From JAJTHC01 sp044348005 (GTDB lineage Bacteria; Cyanobacteriota; Vampirovibrionia; Vampirovibrionales; JAJTHC01): DNA of 64,000 nucleotides. The stretch's first letter is position 1. Every line of letters starts with the position of its first letter. Positions 16,624 through 25,354 of this stretch are shown here, in pieces. The translations under genes were made by a program, and so were the position numbers. The stretch spans positions 29,275 to 93,274 of the forward strand of contig JBIKTR010000009.1 in assembly GCA_044348005.1 (NCBI GenBank), in the 5' to 3' direction. The notes under the pieces were generated by a model. The model did no database searches and was not told the DNA's origin. It saw only the letters and a program-made list of their open reading frames with translations.

Positions 16624-17481
16624 ATGCCAACGCCTACGATGCTTCAAACTTTGACGCAAGCGTTTGCCGAATTGTTTGGCATCCAGCGTCCTAAGGTTTT
16701 AGAAGCCAATCAAGCGTCTACAATAGATGTGGAGGTCATTTGCAATCGAGATATATACCACCCAGAACGACAGGTGTTGCTTCTTAAAACAGGGCAACCC
16801 GTTGGGCCTAAAACGCTCGATTCTTTAGAAAAAAGTGGGGTTTCTGTTTTAGAATGTTGTTCCATTAAAGGTAAAAATGGGGGACTTGAACCTTTAAGTT
16901 TACCCCTGTTACGTTATATTCTTCAAAAAAATGCCTTTCAAACACCTACACACCCTCCACAGGACACCATTATAAGTTTTCAAGAACGTCGAACAGAACC
17001 AGCGGTAAAGCGCTGGCAACGGCATTTCAAAGTGTTAATTGTGGCACACAATAAACGAGATCAAGAACGCTTAAGGGCTTACCTTGAATCACAAGGCGTG
17101 TTGAGTCAGCATATCCACCCTGTACTTCAGGCATCTATGTTTGCGTACTTGTATGAAAAATACAAACCCACTTGCTTGATTATTGATTTACAAACGCACG
17201 AAAACTTTTTAAAACAAAACATCGATATACTTCAAGGCGTCCCCCACTGCCCGTTTGGATGCCTTGAAAATACGATACTACTCACCCCTTCCGCGGGGGG
17301 CTTTCATCCCTTAGAAGGTTTAACGCATGAAACCGTCAAGCAAATGCCTCACCCCTTGCTTCGTCAAGATTTAGAGGCGGTGTTACAACCGTTGTTTAAG
17401 CGTTTGCAATGTTTGGATTCAAACGCTCCTGTTTCTATCGCCCACCCCTCGCACAAAACGCCAAATCCCTTGTTTACATAG
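16624..17481 (+). CDS. Degenerate receiver-domain-like protein
   Basis: A protein of 285 residues, not recognised as a named family. AAGGA six bases before the ATG supports the start. Residues about 135-260 look like a response-regulator receiver fold: FKVLIVAHNKRD for strand 1 (with the usual acidic pair replaced), CLIIDLQ for the phospho-acceptor strand, ILLTPS for the Thr/Ser strand and VKQM for the Lys strand. The N-terminal 60 residues (VLLLKTGQPVGPKTLDSLEKSGV) resemble the short domain often found N-terminal to HD-GYP or HDOD proteins. The HDOD gene follows 159 bases downstream, supporting a signalling role. Confidence 0.65.
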   Translation: MPTPTMLQTLTQAFAELFGIQRPKVLEANQASTIDVEVICNRDIYHPERQVLLLKTGQPVGPKTLDSLEKSGVSVLECCSIKGKNGGLEPLSLPLLRYILQKNAFQTPTHPPQDTIISFQERRTEPAVKRWQRHFKVLIVAHNKRDQERLRAYLESQGVLSQHIHPVLQASMFAYLYEKYKPTCLIIDLQTHENFLKQNIDILQGVPHCPFGCLENTILLTPSAGGFHPLEGLTHETVKQMPHPLLRQDLEAVLQPLFKRLQCLDSNAPVSIAHPSHKTPNPLFT

Positions 17482-17565
17482 TATAATAGGACGAAATCTT
17501 TTGAAGATTAAAGCATATATGTATCAAAGTATGTCACACTAAAGGTACACTAAAGATTATACTCA

Positions 17566-17579
17566 ATAACACGTGTTAT
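17566..17579. promoter_or_regulatory. Perfect palindrome upstream of the HDOD gene
   Basis: ATAACACGTGTTAT is a perfect 14-bp palindrome, 61 bases before the HDOD start codon and in the gap after the receiver-like gene. It has the form of a dimeric regulator site. The regulator is unknown. Confidence 0.35.
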
Positions 17580-17640
17580 GTGACGATAAGACACGTATGC
17601 CTATTCTTACAACGTTAAAATTAGAATCGAGTGTGACGAA

Positions 17641-18612
17641 ATGCCTTCAATTCCCTACCCAACAGACGCGCCTAATGGTGGTTTTAGCTCCACTCCCCCC
17701 TCTAATAAAGAACGCATTCTAAAAGGGGTACGAGACCTCCCTTCTCTTCCAGAAGTAGTGACTCAAGTGGTGGAATTGCTCAACAAATCGAGTTCAAGTG
17801 GTGCGCAAATTGCGGATCTTATTAGCTATGATCCCGGATTAACGTCTCGCATTCTTCGCATGGTTAATTCTAGTGCGTATGGCATTCCTCGTCAAGTAAC
17901 CAGTATTCAACATTCCATTGCCATGCTGGGCTACAATGCTGTTAGGGGTTTAGTCTTGGGGGCTTCGATTTGCCAGATTTTTTCGCCTATAACGAGCGAG
18001 GTAAAAGGCAAGGGCCTTTGTAAAAATAAGCAAGCCTTTGTTTTAGAAGAGTTTTGGCGACATGCTTTAATGACGGCATTTTTTGCCAAACATTTGGCAG
18101 AACATTTTAAACTCCCTAAGGCAGACGATATCTTTAGTGCGGGCATGCTTCATAATATCGGTGTGTTGGTTTTGCACATGCAGGATCCTCTGAGTGATAC
18201 ACTGGTTCATAATGCCCTAGCAAAAAAGAAAATTTGGCGATATGCTCCCGTTGCCTTGCCTATTGAACATTCGGTTTTAGGGTTTACGCATATAGATTTA
18301 GGTGTGGAACTGGCTCAACGTTGGCAGTTGCCCGAAGTCATGCGAGCCGTGATGAGTCGCTATAACAGACCCCGCATCACAGGCGATGAAACCGATTCTG
18401 CCGTTTTTGCCGTTGCGTTGGCCCATTACTTATTGGCCTTGGTATTTCAATTAGACTCCGATTTTGATCGGATTAGTTGTGATCATTTACCCGATGCCTT
18501 GTGTACATTTTTTAGATTAGAACTCGATGAAGATGTGCAATCCTTATGCCAACACATTGCACATTTGCTAGAAGAAAGTGAAGAAATTATGCGTTCCTTA
18601 ATAGGGGAGTAA
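17641..18612 (+). CDS. HDOD-domain signalling protein
   Basis: A protein of 323 residues. The HDOD domain occupies about 25-235: LPSLPEVVTQVVELL, then ADLISYDPGLTSRILRMVNS, SIQHSIAMLGYNAVRGLVLG and SAGMLHNIGVLVL. These proteins are related to HD phosphohydrolases but lack the catalytic histidine-aspartate set, and act as scaffolds in chemotaxis, motility or nucleotide-second-messenger signalling. No additional domain such as GGDEF is present. The preceding receiver-like gene is a plausible partner. The SD is weak. Confidence 0.88.
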   Translation: MPSIPYPTDAPNGGFSSTPPSNKERILKGVRDLPSLPEVVTQVVELLNKSSSSGAQIADLISYDPGLTSRILRMVNSSAYGIPRQVTSIQHSIAMLGYNAVRGLVLGASICQIFSPITSEVKGKGLCKNKQAFVLEEFWRHALMTAFFAKHLAEHFKLPKADDIFSAGMLHNIGVLVLHMQDPLSDTLVHNALAKKKIWRYAPVALPIEHSVLGFTHIDLGVELAQRWQLPEVMRAVMSRYNRPRITGDETDSAVFAVALAHYLLALVFQLDSDFDRISCDHLPDALCTFFRLELDEDVQSLCQHIAHLLEESEEIMRSLIGE

Positions 18613-18651
18613 AAAGGGAAAGTCCCTTTGAGATATAACGTATTGTTACAG

Positions 18652-18684
18652 AAGCCCGCTTTTTTAGAAAGTGGGCTTGCTTTT
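18652..18684 (+). terminator. Rho-independent terminator after the HDOD gene
   Basis: An 11-bp stem AAGCCCGCTTT / AAAGTGGGCTT (one G-T wobble) is followed by GCTTTTA. Confidence 0.7.
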
Positions 18685-18747
18685 ATTCAAATTTCGAGAT
18701 ACATTTACAGGTGAAAATACTCTTATTTCTCTCTCTCTTAATTCGTC

Positions 18748-18775
18748 CCCTCAATGTATGTTGAGGGTTTTTTTT
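18748..18775 (+). terminator. Second plus-strand terminator
   Basis: CCCTCAA - 6-base loop - TTGAGGG with an eight-T run. It lies directly before the convergent msrA stop and would protect msrA from read-through. Confidence 0.8.
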
Positions 18776-18785
18776 GCAGAATCAT

Positions 18786-19301
18786 TTATAAGGCAGGAGC
18801 CGATTGCAACAAACCTTCTATATCGTGCACCACATGGCAGGAACCTCGCCAAGGGTTCTTTGCCAAATACTGTTGATGGTACTCTTCTGCCTTCCAGAAG
18901 GTTTCGGCAGGTAAAATTTCGGTCACAATCAGTTGACTAAACAAGCTTTGTGCATACGCCCTGCTTTTTACAGCGATTTCACGTTGTGACTCACTGGTGG
19001 TGTAAATCCCGCTACGGTATTGAGTGCCTAGATCGGGGCCTTGTCTGTTGAGTTGAGTGGGGTCATGCAAGTGCCAAAACAACCAAAGCAACTGGTTGAA
19101 TGTAATTATTTCACTGTCAAACACAACCTCTACCGCTTCGGCATGTTGGGTGCGCCCTGTGCAAACATCTTGATAGGTAGGCCGGCTTGTTTGGCCGTTC
19201 ATATAACCCACTGAAGTTTCCAAAACACCTGTGAAACTTGACAAAACGGCTTCAACTCCCCAGAAGCATCCTGCAGCTAAATAGGTTTTCTCTTGTGACA
19301 T
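18786..19301 (-). CDS. msrA: Peptide methionine sulfoxide reductase A
   Basis: A protein of 171 residues that reduces methionine-S-sulfoxide in proteins. The active-site motif GCFWG is at about residues 11-15, with GYMNG, the GRTQHAEAVEVVFD block and GTQYRSGIY following in the family order. GGAG seven bases before the ATG at 19301 favours this start over the ATG two codons upstream. No C-terminal MsrB domain is fused. It is monocistronic, convergent with the HDOD gene. Confidence 0.95.
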   Translation of the reverse strand: MSQEKTYLAAGCFWGVEAVLSSFTGVLETSVGYMNGQTSRPTYQDVCTGRTQHAEAVEVVFDSEIITFNQLLWLFWHLHDPTQLNRQGPDLGTQYRSGIYTTSESQREIAVKSRAYAQSLFSQLIVTEILPAETFWKAEEYHQQYLAKNPWRGSCHVVHDIEGLLQSAPAL

Positions 19302-19363
19302 AGTCATTCTCCCACTTGTTATGGTGTCTATTGTAATGTTGCAATAATGCCAATTAAACGATT

Positions 19364-19558
19364 AAATAGCGTCTGGCGTCTTCGTTGTCGCTACGATTTT
19401 CGATGTGCTACAGTATTTTAAAGAGTTTTCCGTACAGTAGGCTAGACGAGGCGCCTAGATTATTTTGTGAAGAAGTGTAGATAGACCTACATGACTGAAC
19501 AAAATAATCGTAGCAACAAAGTATAGACACTGTAGGAGAAATTATTTAAAACACTATA
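19364..19558. repeat. Rearranged family B element
   Basis: The segment contains the TCTTCGTTGTCGC motif of the long family B elements, then TTTTAAAGAGTTTTCCGTACAG and GGCGCCTAG as in the copies near 51.5 kb, and ends TTTAAAACACTATA at 19558. The left end is not canonical. The inner arms (TCTTCGTTGTCGCTACGATT and its inverse near 19508) form a long imperfect hairpin. No gene lies in the msrA-dut gap. Confidence 0.6.
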
Positions 19559-19638
19559 TAGTATAAGCTATTCTAAATCAACAAGGCCAAATTTTCTCTA
19601 ACGTTTACCAGCCCCTTCGATTTTCATAACCACAAAAC

Positions 19639-20103
19639 CTAGATGCGCCCTGTAGAACCAAAGCCCCCTTGGCGAGAATCTAACGTAAAGGTTTCGCTCA
19701 ACACTTCAATGGGCAACTGCGTCACAGGAGCAATCACCGCTTGGCAAATGCGTTCTGCGGGTTGAATGATGTAAAGATCTTGCCCCAAATTGATGAGGGC
19801 TACTTTGACTTCATGGCGGTAATCACTGTCAATGGTGCCAATGCCGTTGACGAGTGTAATGCCGTGCTTAATGGAAAGTCCACTTCTGGCTCGTAATTGC
19901 ACTTCATAGCCTTGGGGAATGTGGAAAATCAAGCCTGTGGGGATTAAGCGTCGTTCAAGGGGAGCTAGCGTCACAGGGGCATCGAGGGCGGCGCGTAAGT
20001 CCATGCCAGCACTGCCAGCGGTTTCGTACTGGGGGAGTTCTTCTAAGGCGTGTGGTAACTTAAAAATGCCTAGGGTCATGGTGGAAGGGGTGTACGTTGT
20101 CAT
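19639..20103 (-). CDS. dut: dUTP diphosphatase
   Basis: A protein of 154 residues, trimeric dUTPase that hydrolyses dUTP to dUMP, limiting uracil in DNA and feeding thymidylate synthesis. The five motifs are present: AGSAGMDLRA, ARSGLSIKHG, NGIGTIDSDYRHEVKV with the catalytic Asp, RICQAVI, and the C-terminal RQGGFGSTG that closes over the substrate. AGGA about nine bases upstream supports the ATG. Confidence 0.96.
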   Translation of the reverse strand: MTTYTPSTMTLGIFKLPHALEELPQYETAGSAGMDLRAALDAPVTLAPLERRLIPTGLIFHIPQGYEVQLRARSGLSIKHGITLVNGIGTIDSDYRHEVKVALINLGQDLYIIQPAERICQAVIAPVTQLPIEVLSETFTLDSRQGGFGSTGRI

Positions 20104-20199
20104 GGAAATGTCCTTGTTTTAGTGTTTTTGTGTACTTATTTTACCTGCGATGCTAAAAAATGAAAAGCCTTTGTAACAACGCCCTTGAAAATCGACACC

Positions 20200-20227
20200 T
20201 TGACCTATGTGCTTGATCGGTTAGAAT
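20200..20227 (+). promoter_or_regulatory. Promoter for tRNA-Pro
   Basis: TTGACC (20200-20205), 16-base spacer, TAGAAT (20222-20227), 34 bases before the tRNA. Confidence 0.5.
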
Positions 20228-20261
20228 AAAGATCATCACCGTTGTGTGTGAGTTTATAGAT

Positions 20262-20335
20262 CGGGCCGTGGCTCAGCTTGGTAGAGCGTTCCCTTGGGGT
20301 GGGAGAGGTCGCAGGTTCAAATCCTGTCGGTCCGA
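20262..20335 (+). tRNA. tRNA-Pro (GGG)
   Basis: A cloverleaf is readable: acceptor CGGGCCG / CGGTCCG (one G-U), D arm GGCTCAGCTTGGTAGAGC, anticodon loop TTGGGGT with anticodon GGG, and T arm GCAGGTTCAAATCCTGT. CCA is not encoded. Confidence 0.93.
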
Positions 20336-20347
20336 TATTTATTAAAC

Positions 20348-20382
20348 TGTAGTGTTCGAAAGATGAAACAGGCAATGAAGCT
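20348..20382 (+). repeat. Partial family B end downstream of tRNA-Pro
   Basis: TGTAGTGTTCGAAAGATGAA followed by ACAGGCAATGAAGCT resembles the left half of the 88-bp family B copies. There is no right end. Confidence 0.5.
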
Positions 20383-20392
20383 AGTCATTCCC

Positions 20393-21460
20393 TTACAATA
20401 AGGGCGTCACCACCTGCCACACAAAAATACCGTAAGCGATTCCACCCAACATTAACACAAAGGGTGAACCCTGCTTACCCAAACGAAACAACAAGGCCGT
20501 CACCACGGCAGAAGAAAGCAAGCACAATAAAATACTCAATTTGGCTTCTGGGTTAAACACCCACGGCGTAAAGGCCACACCTACTGCTACAGGAATACAG
20601 CTTTGAAAGACCATGGCTCCCGTTAGGTTGCCAATGGCAAGGGTGTCTTTATTATTGCCCAACCACATAACGCTGTTGAACTTTTCAGGCAATTCGGTTG
20701 CAATGGGAATAATAATCAAACTTAAAATCATGGCATTGAGGTGCAACTTTTCAGAAACGTGCTGAATTTCATGCACAAATAAATGGGCCAAGCCTATAAT
20801 ACTGAACACCCCTAAAATGGTTTGCGTTAAAATCTTCCCCATGCTAGGTTCTTCGGCGTTGGGGTCAAAAAATAAGGGGTCCAGCGTGTGTCCTTCGGAA
20901 TCTTTGTGATCGTGAGTGTCTTGCGGGGCATGAGGAGCGGAAAGGGTTTGTTTTAAATACAAGGCATACAGCCCCACCAAGGCAATGGACACAACCCATT
21001 TAAAGGGGAGTAAATAAGGGGGTAAAAAAGCGGCGGCAATGGCCAAACCATACGCCACAAAAAAATAGCCTTTGTCTCGAAAAAACTGCGAACGGTCAAT
21101 CACCAATTCTAAAGAACGCTTGCCCATGAAGTAATACACCACAATCGCCAGCCCACTCACGAACATGGCCAAAGTCGCCAGCATAAAGGGGGCGCCTAAA
21201 ATAGCCCCTAAGCCGATGTCTTCACCCGCTTTGAGCGTCATGCTTCCGTTTTGCCCAGCAGAAAGCACCCCCGTCACAATAGCCACAATCGGCACAATGG
21301 TTTCAGGCAAGGCGGTTCCCACCGCGGCAAGCACGGAACCGACGGCTCCCGCACTGAGATTGAGCTTTTCACCCAGCCATTCAATGGCATTGGTAAACAC
21401 ATTACAGGCCAACACAATGGAAACAAGCAAACCAAGAATCATCAACGCATCTAATAGCAT
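20393..21460 (-). CDS. Sodium/calcium-type cation exchanger
   Basis: A protein of 355 residues with about ten hydrophobic segments. It carries the two alpha-repeats of the CaCA superfamily: SVLAAVGTALPETIVPIVAI near residue 45, and IIPIATELPEKFNSVMWLGNN with GNLTGAMVFQSCIPVAVGV near 250-285. The acidic residues in the two 'P-E' motifs are the cation-binding ones in known exchangers. A His/Asp-rich cytoplasmic loop (HAPQDTHDHKDSEGH) lies between the halves. It probably exports Ca2+ or a similar ion in exchange for Na+ or H+. AGGA nine bases upstream supports the ATG. Confidence 0.85.
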   Translation of the reverse strand: MLLDALMILGLLVSIVLACNVFTNAIEWLGEKLNLSAGAVGSVLAAVGTALPETIVPIVAIVTGVLSAGQNGSMTLKAGEDIGLGAILGAPFMLATLAMFVSGLAIVVYYFMGKRSLELVIDRSQFFRDKGYFFVAYGLAIAAAFLPPYLLPFKWVVSIALVGLYALYLKQTLSAPHAPQDTHDHKDSEGHTLDPLFFDPNAEEPSMGKILTQTILGVFSIIGLAHLFVHEIQHVSEKLHLNAMILSLIIIPIATELPEKFNSVMWLGNNKDTLAIGNLTGAMVFQSCIPVAVGVAFTPWVFNPEAKLSILLCLLSSAVVTALLFRLGKQGSPFVLMLGGIAYGIFVWQVVTPLL

Positions 21461-21619
21461 GGGGGAAGTTCCTTTAAACGTATTTGGCAGCAGGCGCAGA
21501 CCGCATCTTTCACAACTTTTTTATTAAAGCACAAATACACGACTTGGGGAGCCTTTTTACCCAAACGTCCCCCCTTGCCTTGAGCAAGAAGGGACGTTAT
21601 ACGTCAACTTATTTCAACA

Positions 21620-22540
21620 TTAAGCCTGTTTAGCTTCTGCTTTTACAGGGGCCTTGGCCACAGGTGTTGTGGCGGTTATGGGTGCTTTTTTCAAAGTGGC
21701 TATTTGGGTTTCTAGTTCTTTGAGCCGTGCTTGTAGGGTTGCTTGCGCTGGTGTGGTTTTCGCTTGAACGGTATTGGCTTTAATTTGGGCCAATTGTGTT
21801 TTAAGTGCTTCAAGCTGTTGGGCGATTGTCGTTGAAGACGCCCCGTTGGTAGCATTTATTTGATCTTTCAACTTTTCTATTTTTGCTTCCAACGCCGCGG
21901 ATGAGGTCTCAGAATCTCGCGTGTATTCAGAGACGGAAGGGGTTGAGCGTAACGCTAATAATTGTGTAAGAAAGTCAGGGGGAATGACGACACCCGATTG
22001 TTGCGCAACAGGGGCGACCGCTGTTTGTGCAGCAGGTGCAACGGCTGGAAGGTTTGCTAAAGCACCCATGGCCGTGGTGGGTGAACCCATGGCGCCTGTC
22101 CTGTTCTGCGCAAAGAAATTGACTTGGGGGCCTATTGAAGCAAGAAATTGATCGAGTCCTGCGAGTTCTGCTAAAGAAGAACTTCCTCCACCACTCTGTG
22201 GTGCTAAAGTGCTAGCAGATACATTGGCTGAAGGGTTCGCAAAGGAAAGCGCCCCATTTCCTGGAACATTGGCAAAAATACTGCCTGTTGTGTTTGGCAC
22301 GGCGTTAAATCCACTCAGTAGGTTGTTACTTAAAGAAGGCGTCTGTGGCGATAACAAACCTTGAGTCGCACCTAAATTGAAAAGGGGGTTGCCTGCGTTG
22401 GGTGTTGGAAGAGCCAAGGCGTTTGTGTTGAAGCCTAAAGCATTAAGCGCAGGATTAGAGTTACTTGCATTAGAAGCACTTAGATTAGGCGTGCCCAAAT
22501 TAAGCCCCGCAATCGGGGAACTAAGCGTATTAAATATCAT
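21620..22540 (-). CDS. Low-complexity Asn/Ala/Ser-rich protein with C-terminal coiled coil
   Basis: A protein of 306 residues, not recognised. The start at 22540 (MIFNTLSSP) has AAGGA eight bases upstream; a longer form is unlikely. Residues 1-170 are rich in Asn, Ala, Leu, Ser, Gly and Pro and probably disordered. Residues about 205-285 contain two heptad-like helices (ALEAKIEKLKDQI, LEALKTQLAQI, LQARLKELETQIATLKK). There is no signal peptide or membrane segment. The N-terminus resembles that of the M23 peptidase at 62979-63929 (Met-Ile then Asn/Ser/Pro-rich). A hairpin with GGGACGTT arms lies just past the stop (21564-21598). Confidence 0.7.
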   Translation of the reverse strand: MIFNTLSSPIAGLNLGTPNLSASNASNSNPALNALGFNTNALALPTPNAGNPLFNLGATQGLLSPQTPSLSNNLLSGFNAVPNTTGSIFANVPGNGALSFANPSANVSASTLAPQSGGGSSSLAELAGLDQFLASIGPQVNFFAQNRTGAMGSPTTAMGALANLPAVAPAAQTAVAPVAQQSGVVIPPDFLTQLLALRSTPSVSEYTRDSETSSAALEAKIEKLKDQINATNGASSTTIAQQLEALKTQLAQIKANTVQAKTTPAQATLQARLKELETQIATLKKAPITATTPVAKAPVKAEAKQA

Positions 22541-22724
22541 AAAATCGTCCTTTTTTAGGGTTACATAGGGTAGGGATAGGGGGAAAGATACTCGAAAAAG
22601 TCGAGGCCACCTTCTGAACAAGAGGCTTATTTATATAAAAACAATCTTTTCAGACTTTTGTGCTAGCAGACGTTTTTTTGCGTTCCCCACCCCCACGCCT
22701 TTCAAAGCGTTAAGTCCAAAACGC

Positions 22725-25181
22725 TTAGTCGTGCTTGAGTTCGAGCTTGGCGTAGCGAGGATCCAACAACTTCTTGCCACTCAAGCGGTCAAAGGCCACG
22801 TTGTAAAGCACCTTTTGACCAGACCCTAAGACTTGGGCAATATGGCCTTCGCCAAACTTGGCATGCACCACACGATCGCCCACCTTGTAAGTCGGCAGAT
22901 TTGAAAGATCCACCGTGGACGGCTTTTCCGCACGAGGCGTGGACGGCAAGCTAGGAGGCATAAGACGACCTTCATCCCGACGGGCATAACGATTAGCAGA
23001 TGACGACGCTATGTTTCCACGGTTTTCACCTTTCGCATCCCCACCACGGCCCGCACCATCCACACGGCTTGAACCATAACGACGTTCTTCATAACTGCTA
23101 TAAGGCGAGGCTTGGGCATCCAAACTAAAGCTCCCGCTCATCAATTCACGAGGCACTTCGCTTAAAAAACGACTGGGCACGCTGTATCTCAATTCACCAA
23201 ACACCATGCGGCGGCGGGCATAACTTAACATTAAAAACATTTCCGCACGCGTAATGCCCACATACATTAAACGACGCTCTTCTTCCATTTCATCTGTACT
23301 CGTCAACGCACGATTGTGCGGGAACAAACCTTCTTCCATGCCCACAATGGCCACAATGGGAAACTCCAAGCCTTTGGCGGCGTGTAAGGTCATCAGTGTG
23401 AGGCGTTCTTGGGGGGCGGTACCTGCTTCAGCCGTCTGGCCCAAACTGTCTAAATCACTCATCAACGCCAGTTGCGCCAAAAACTCACCGAGCTTGTCTT
23501 GCGTTTCGCCTTCGGGGTGATCCGCATGAAATTGGCGTGCCACAGACATCAATTCATCCAAGTTCGCCAAACGCCCCTCTTCATCTTTGGGATCTTCCGC
23601 TTCAAGGGCTTTGTCGTAGCCTGAAAGTTGACGAATCGTGATCATGACTTCATCAATATACACGCCTTGGCTCTGCTGTTGGCTGATGCGTTGCATCACC
23701 GTGACAAAATCAGCGATGCCTTGACGCGCCTTGCCTTTGACTTCAGGGATTTGATCCACTTCAAACAAAGCGTTATAAAAGGAAATGCCTTTGGCTCTGC
23801 CGTAATTTTCGATGTGTTCAATGGTTTTCGCCCCAATGCCTCGACGAGGCACATTCATCACCCGCTTGACGCTGTAGCTGTCATCGGGGTTAAACAGTAC
23901 GGTGAGATAAGCGAGAACGTCTTTGACTTCACGACGCTCATAAAACTTAATGCCGCCGACCATGGTGTAAGGAATGCCTCGAGAAATTAGCAGGTCTTCA
24001 ATCACACGACTTTGCACGTTGGTGCGGTACAAAATGGCACATTCATTCAGCGTTTGATTCGAACGTGTGGCATAATTCTGCAATTTTTCAAGCACAAAGT
24101 GGGCTTCATCTCGATCATCAGTCGCTTCATAGCAATAGATTTTTTCACCATCACCTTTCACCGCTCGCAGTTCTTTGGGCAGTCGTTCGCTATTGCGTTC
24201 AATCACGGCGTTGGCGGCTTGTAAAATTTTAGCCGTGGAACGGTAGTTGTCTTCTAGCGTAATGAGCTGGGCTTCTTTGAAATCTTTTTGAAAGCCCAAG
24301 CAAATGCGGAAGTTTGCCCCCCGCCATGAGTAGATGGATTGATCCACATCGCCCACCACCGTCAGGCTTCGGTTATGCCAGTGAACCCGTTCATGGCCAC
24401 GGCTGGTCTGCCCTGTGGCAAGCATACGAATAAGATCATACTGCACTTCATTGGTGTCTTGAAATTCGTCCACCAAAATATGACGAAAATGCTGGTGATA
24501 GTTGGCTAGCAAAGCCGGGTGCTGGCGGAGCAATTTCACCGTCAACAACAATAAATCGTCAAAGTCTAGGGCATTATTTTCAGCCATTTGTTGTTCGTAC
24601 AGCGTAAACAATTCAGAAAGTCGCTCGGCTTTATAGTCTTTGGCGTTGGTGGCATGATCAAAGGCATCGAACCCTTGGTTTTTCACGGCGGAAATTTGAT
24701 ACTTAATCCCTCGTGCGGGGTAGAGTTTTTCATCCAAATTCTTGGATTTTAAAATGTCTTTAATCACCGCAAGCGTTTCGGCTTCGTCATAAATCACAAA
24801 GTTGGTCTTCCACGTGGCTCCTGTTGGGGCGGTGTAATGCACAATATCTCGACGCAACAAACGCACACAAACACTGTGAAAGGTCCCCATCCAAACATCT
24901 TGCACAATGGCAGGATCAATCAACGTGGCCAAGCGAGCCTTCATTTCTTTAGCGGCTTTATTGGTAAAGGTGACTGAAAGCACTTGGCTTGCCCACACGG
25001 GCTCAAGTCCTTCCCCCTGCCCTGCTAAAAGGTGAGCAATTCGATGCGTGAGCACTTTGGTTTTACCACTGCCTGCCCCAGCCAGCACCAGTAAGGGGCC
25101 TGCTCCAAAGGCAGTGGCTTGAGCTTGAGCCGAATTCATTCCCACCAGCAAGGGGAACACAGCATCTAAGGGAGCAGTCAT
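22725..25181 (-). CDS. pcrA: UvrD/PcrA-type DNA helicase
   Basis: A protein of 818 residues, SF1A 3'-5' helicase in repair and replication restart. Motifs in order: Q motif LNSAQAQA-like region near 14, Walker A AGAGSGKT (about 34), DEFQDTNEVQ (about 240), GDVDQSIYSWRGA (about 277), TLMTLHAAKGLEF (about 595) and YVGITRAE (about 645). The C-terminal block YKVGDRVVHAKFGEGHIAQVLG is the RNA-polymerase-binding Tudor-like tail of PcrA/UvrD. A Gly/Arg-rich linker precedes it. GAGGAT upstream supports the start. It is monocistronic. Confidence 0.95.
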   Translation of the reverse strand: MTAPLDAVFPLLVGMNSAQAQATAFGAGPLLVLAGAGSGKTKVLTHRIAHLLAGQGEGLEPVWASQVLSVTFTNKAAKEMKARLATLIDPAIVQDVWMGTFHSVCVRLLRRDIVHYTAPTGATWKTNFVIYDEAETLAVIKDILKSKNLDEKLYPARGIKYQISAVKNQGFDAFDHATNAKDYKAERLSELFTLYEQQMAENNALDFDDLLLLTVKLLRQHPALLANYHQHFRHILVDEFQDTNEVQYDLIRMLATGQTSRGHERVHWHNRSLTVVGDVDQSIYSWRGANFRICLGFQKDFKEAQLITLEDNYRSTAKILQAANAVIERNSERLPKELRAVKGDGEKIYCYEATDDRDEAHFVLEKLQNYATRSNQTLNECAILYRTNVQSRVIEDLLISRGIPYTMVGGIKFYERREVKDVLAYLTVLFNPDDSYSVKRVMNVPRRGIGAKTIEHIENYGRAKGISFYNALFEVDQIPEVKGKARQGIADFVTVMQRISQQQSQGVYIDEVMITIRQLSGYDKALEAEDPKDEEGRLANLDELMSVARQFHADHPEGETQDKLGEFLAQLALMSDLDSLGQTAEAGTAPQERLTLMTLHAAKGLEFPIVAIVGMEEGLFPHNRALTSTDEMEEERRLMYVGITRAEMFLMLSYARRRMVFGELRYSVPSRFLSEVPRELMSGSFSLDAQASPYSSYEERRYGSSRVDGAGRGGDAKGENRGNIASSSANRYARRDEGRLMPPSLPSTPRAEKPSTVDLSNLPTYKVGDRVVHAKFGEGHIAQVLGSGQKVLYNVAFDRLSGKKLLDPRYAKLELKHD

Positions 25182-25354
25182 AAAAGCAATATCCTCATAT
25201 ATCTAGGTTAATTAAGCCAGTTTAGCACGAACAAACGGAGGAGGTTTTGATTTTTTTTAAAAAAACGTCCCTAAAATCGTTATATTTAAGATAAGTATAT
25301 TTTGTTTAGTTTTACGATTACTTGTATTTTTAAAGATAAGGAGTTATTAAGCCC

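Noticed and set aside
25262..25350. Sigma-28 promoter for the chemoreceptor gene
   Set aside because: TAAA and GATAA elements are present but the spacing does not fit the TAAA-N14/15-GCCGATAA rule.
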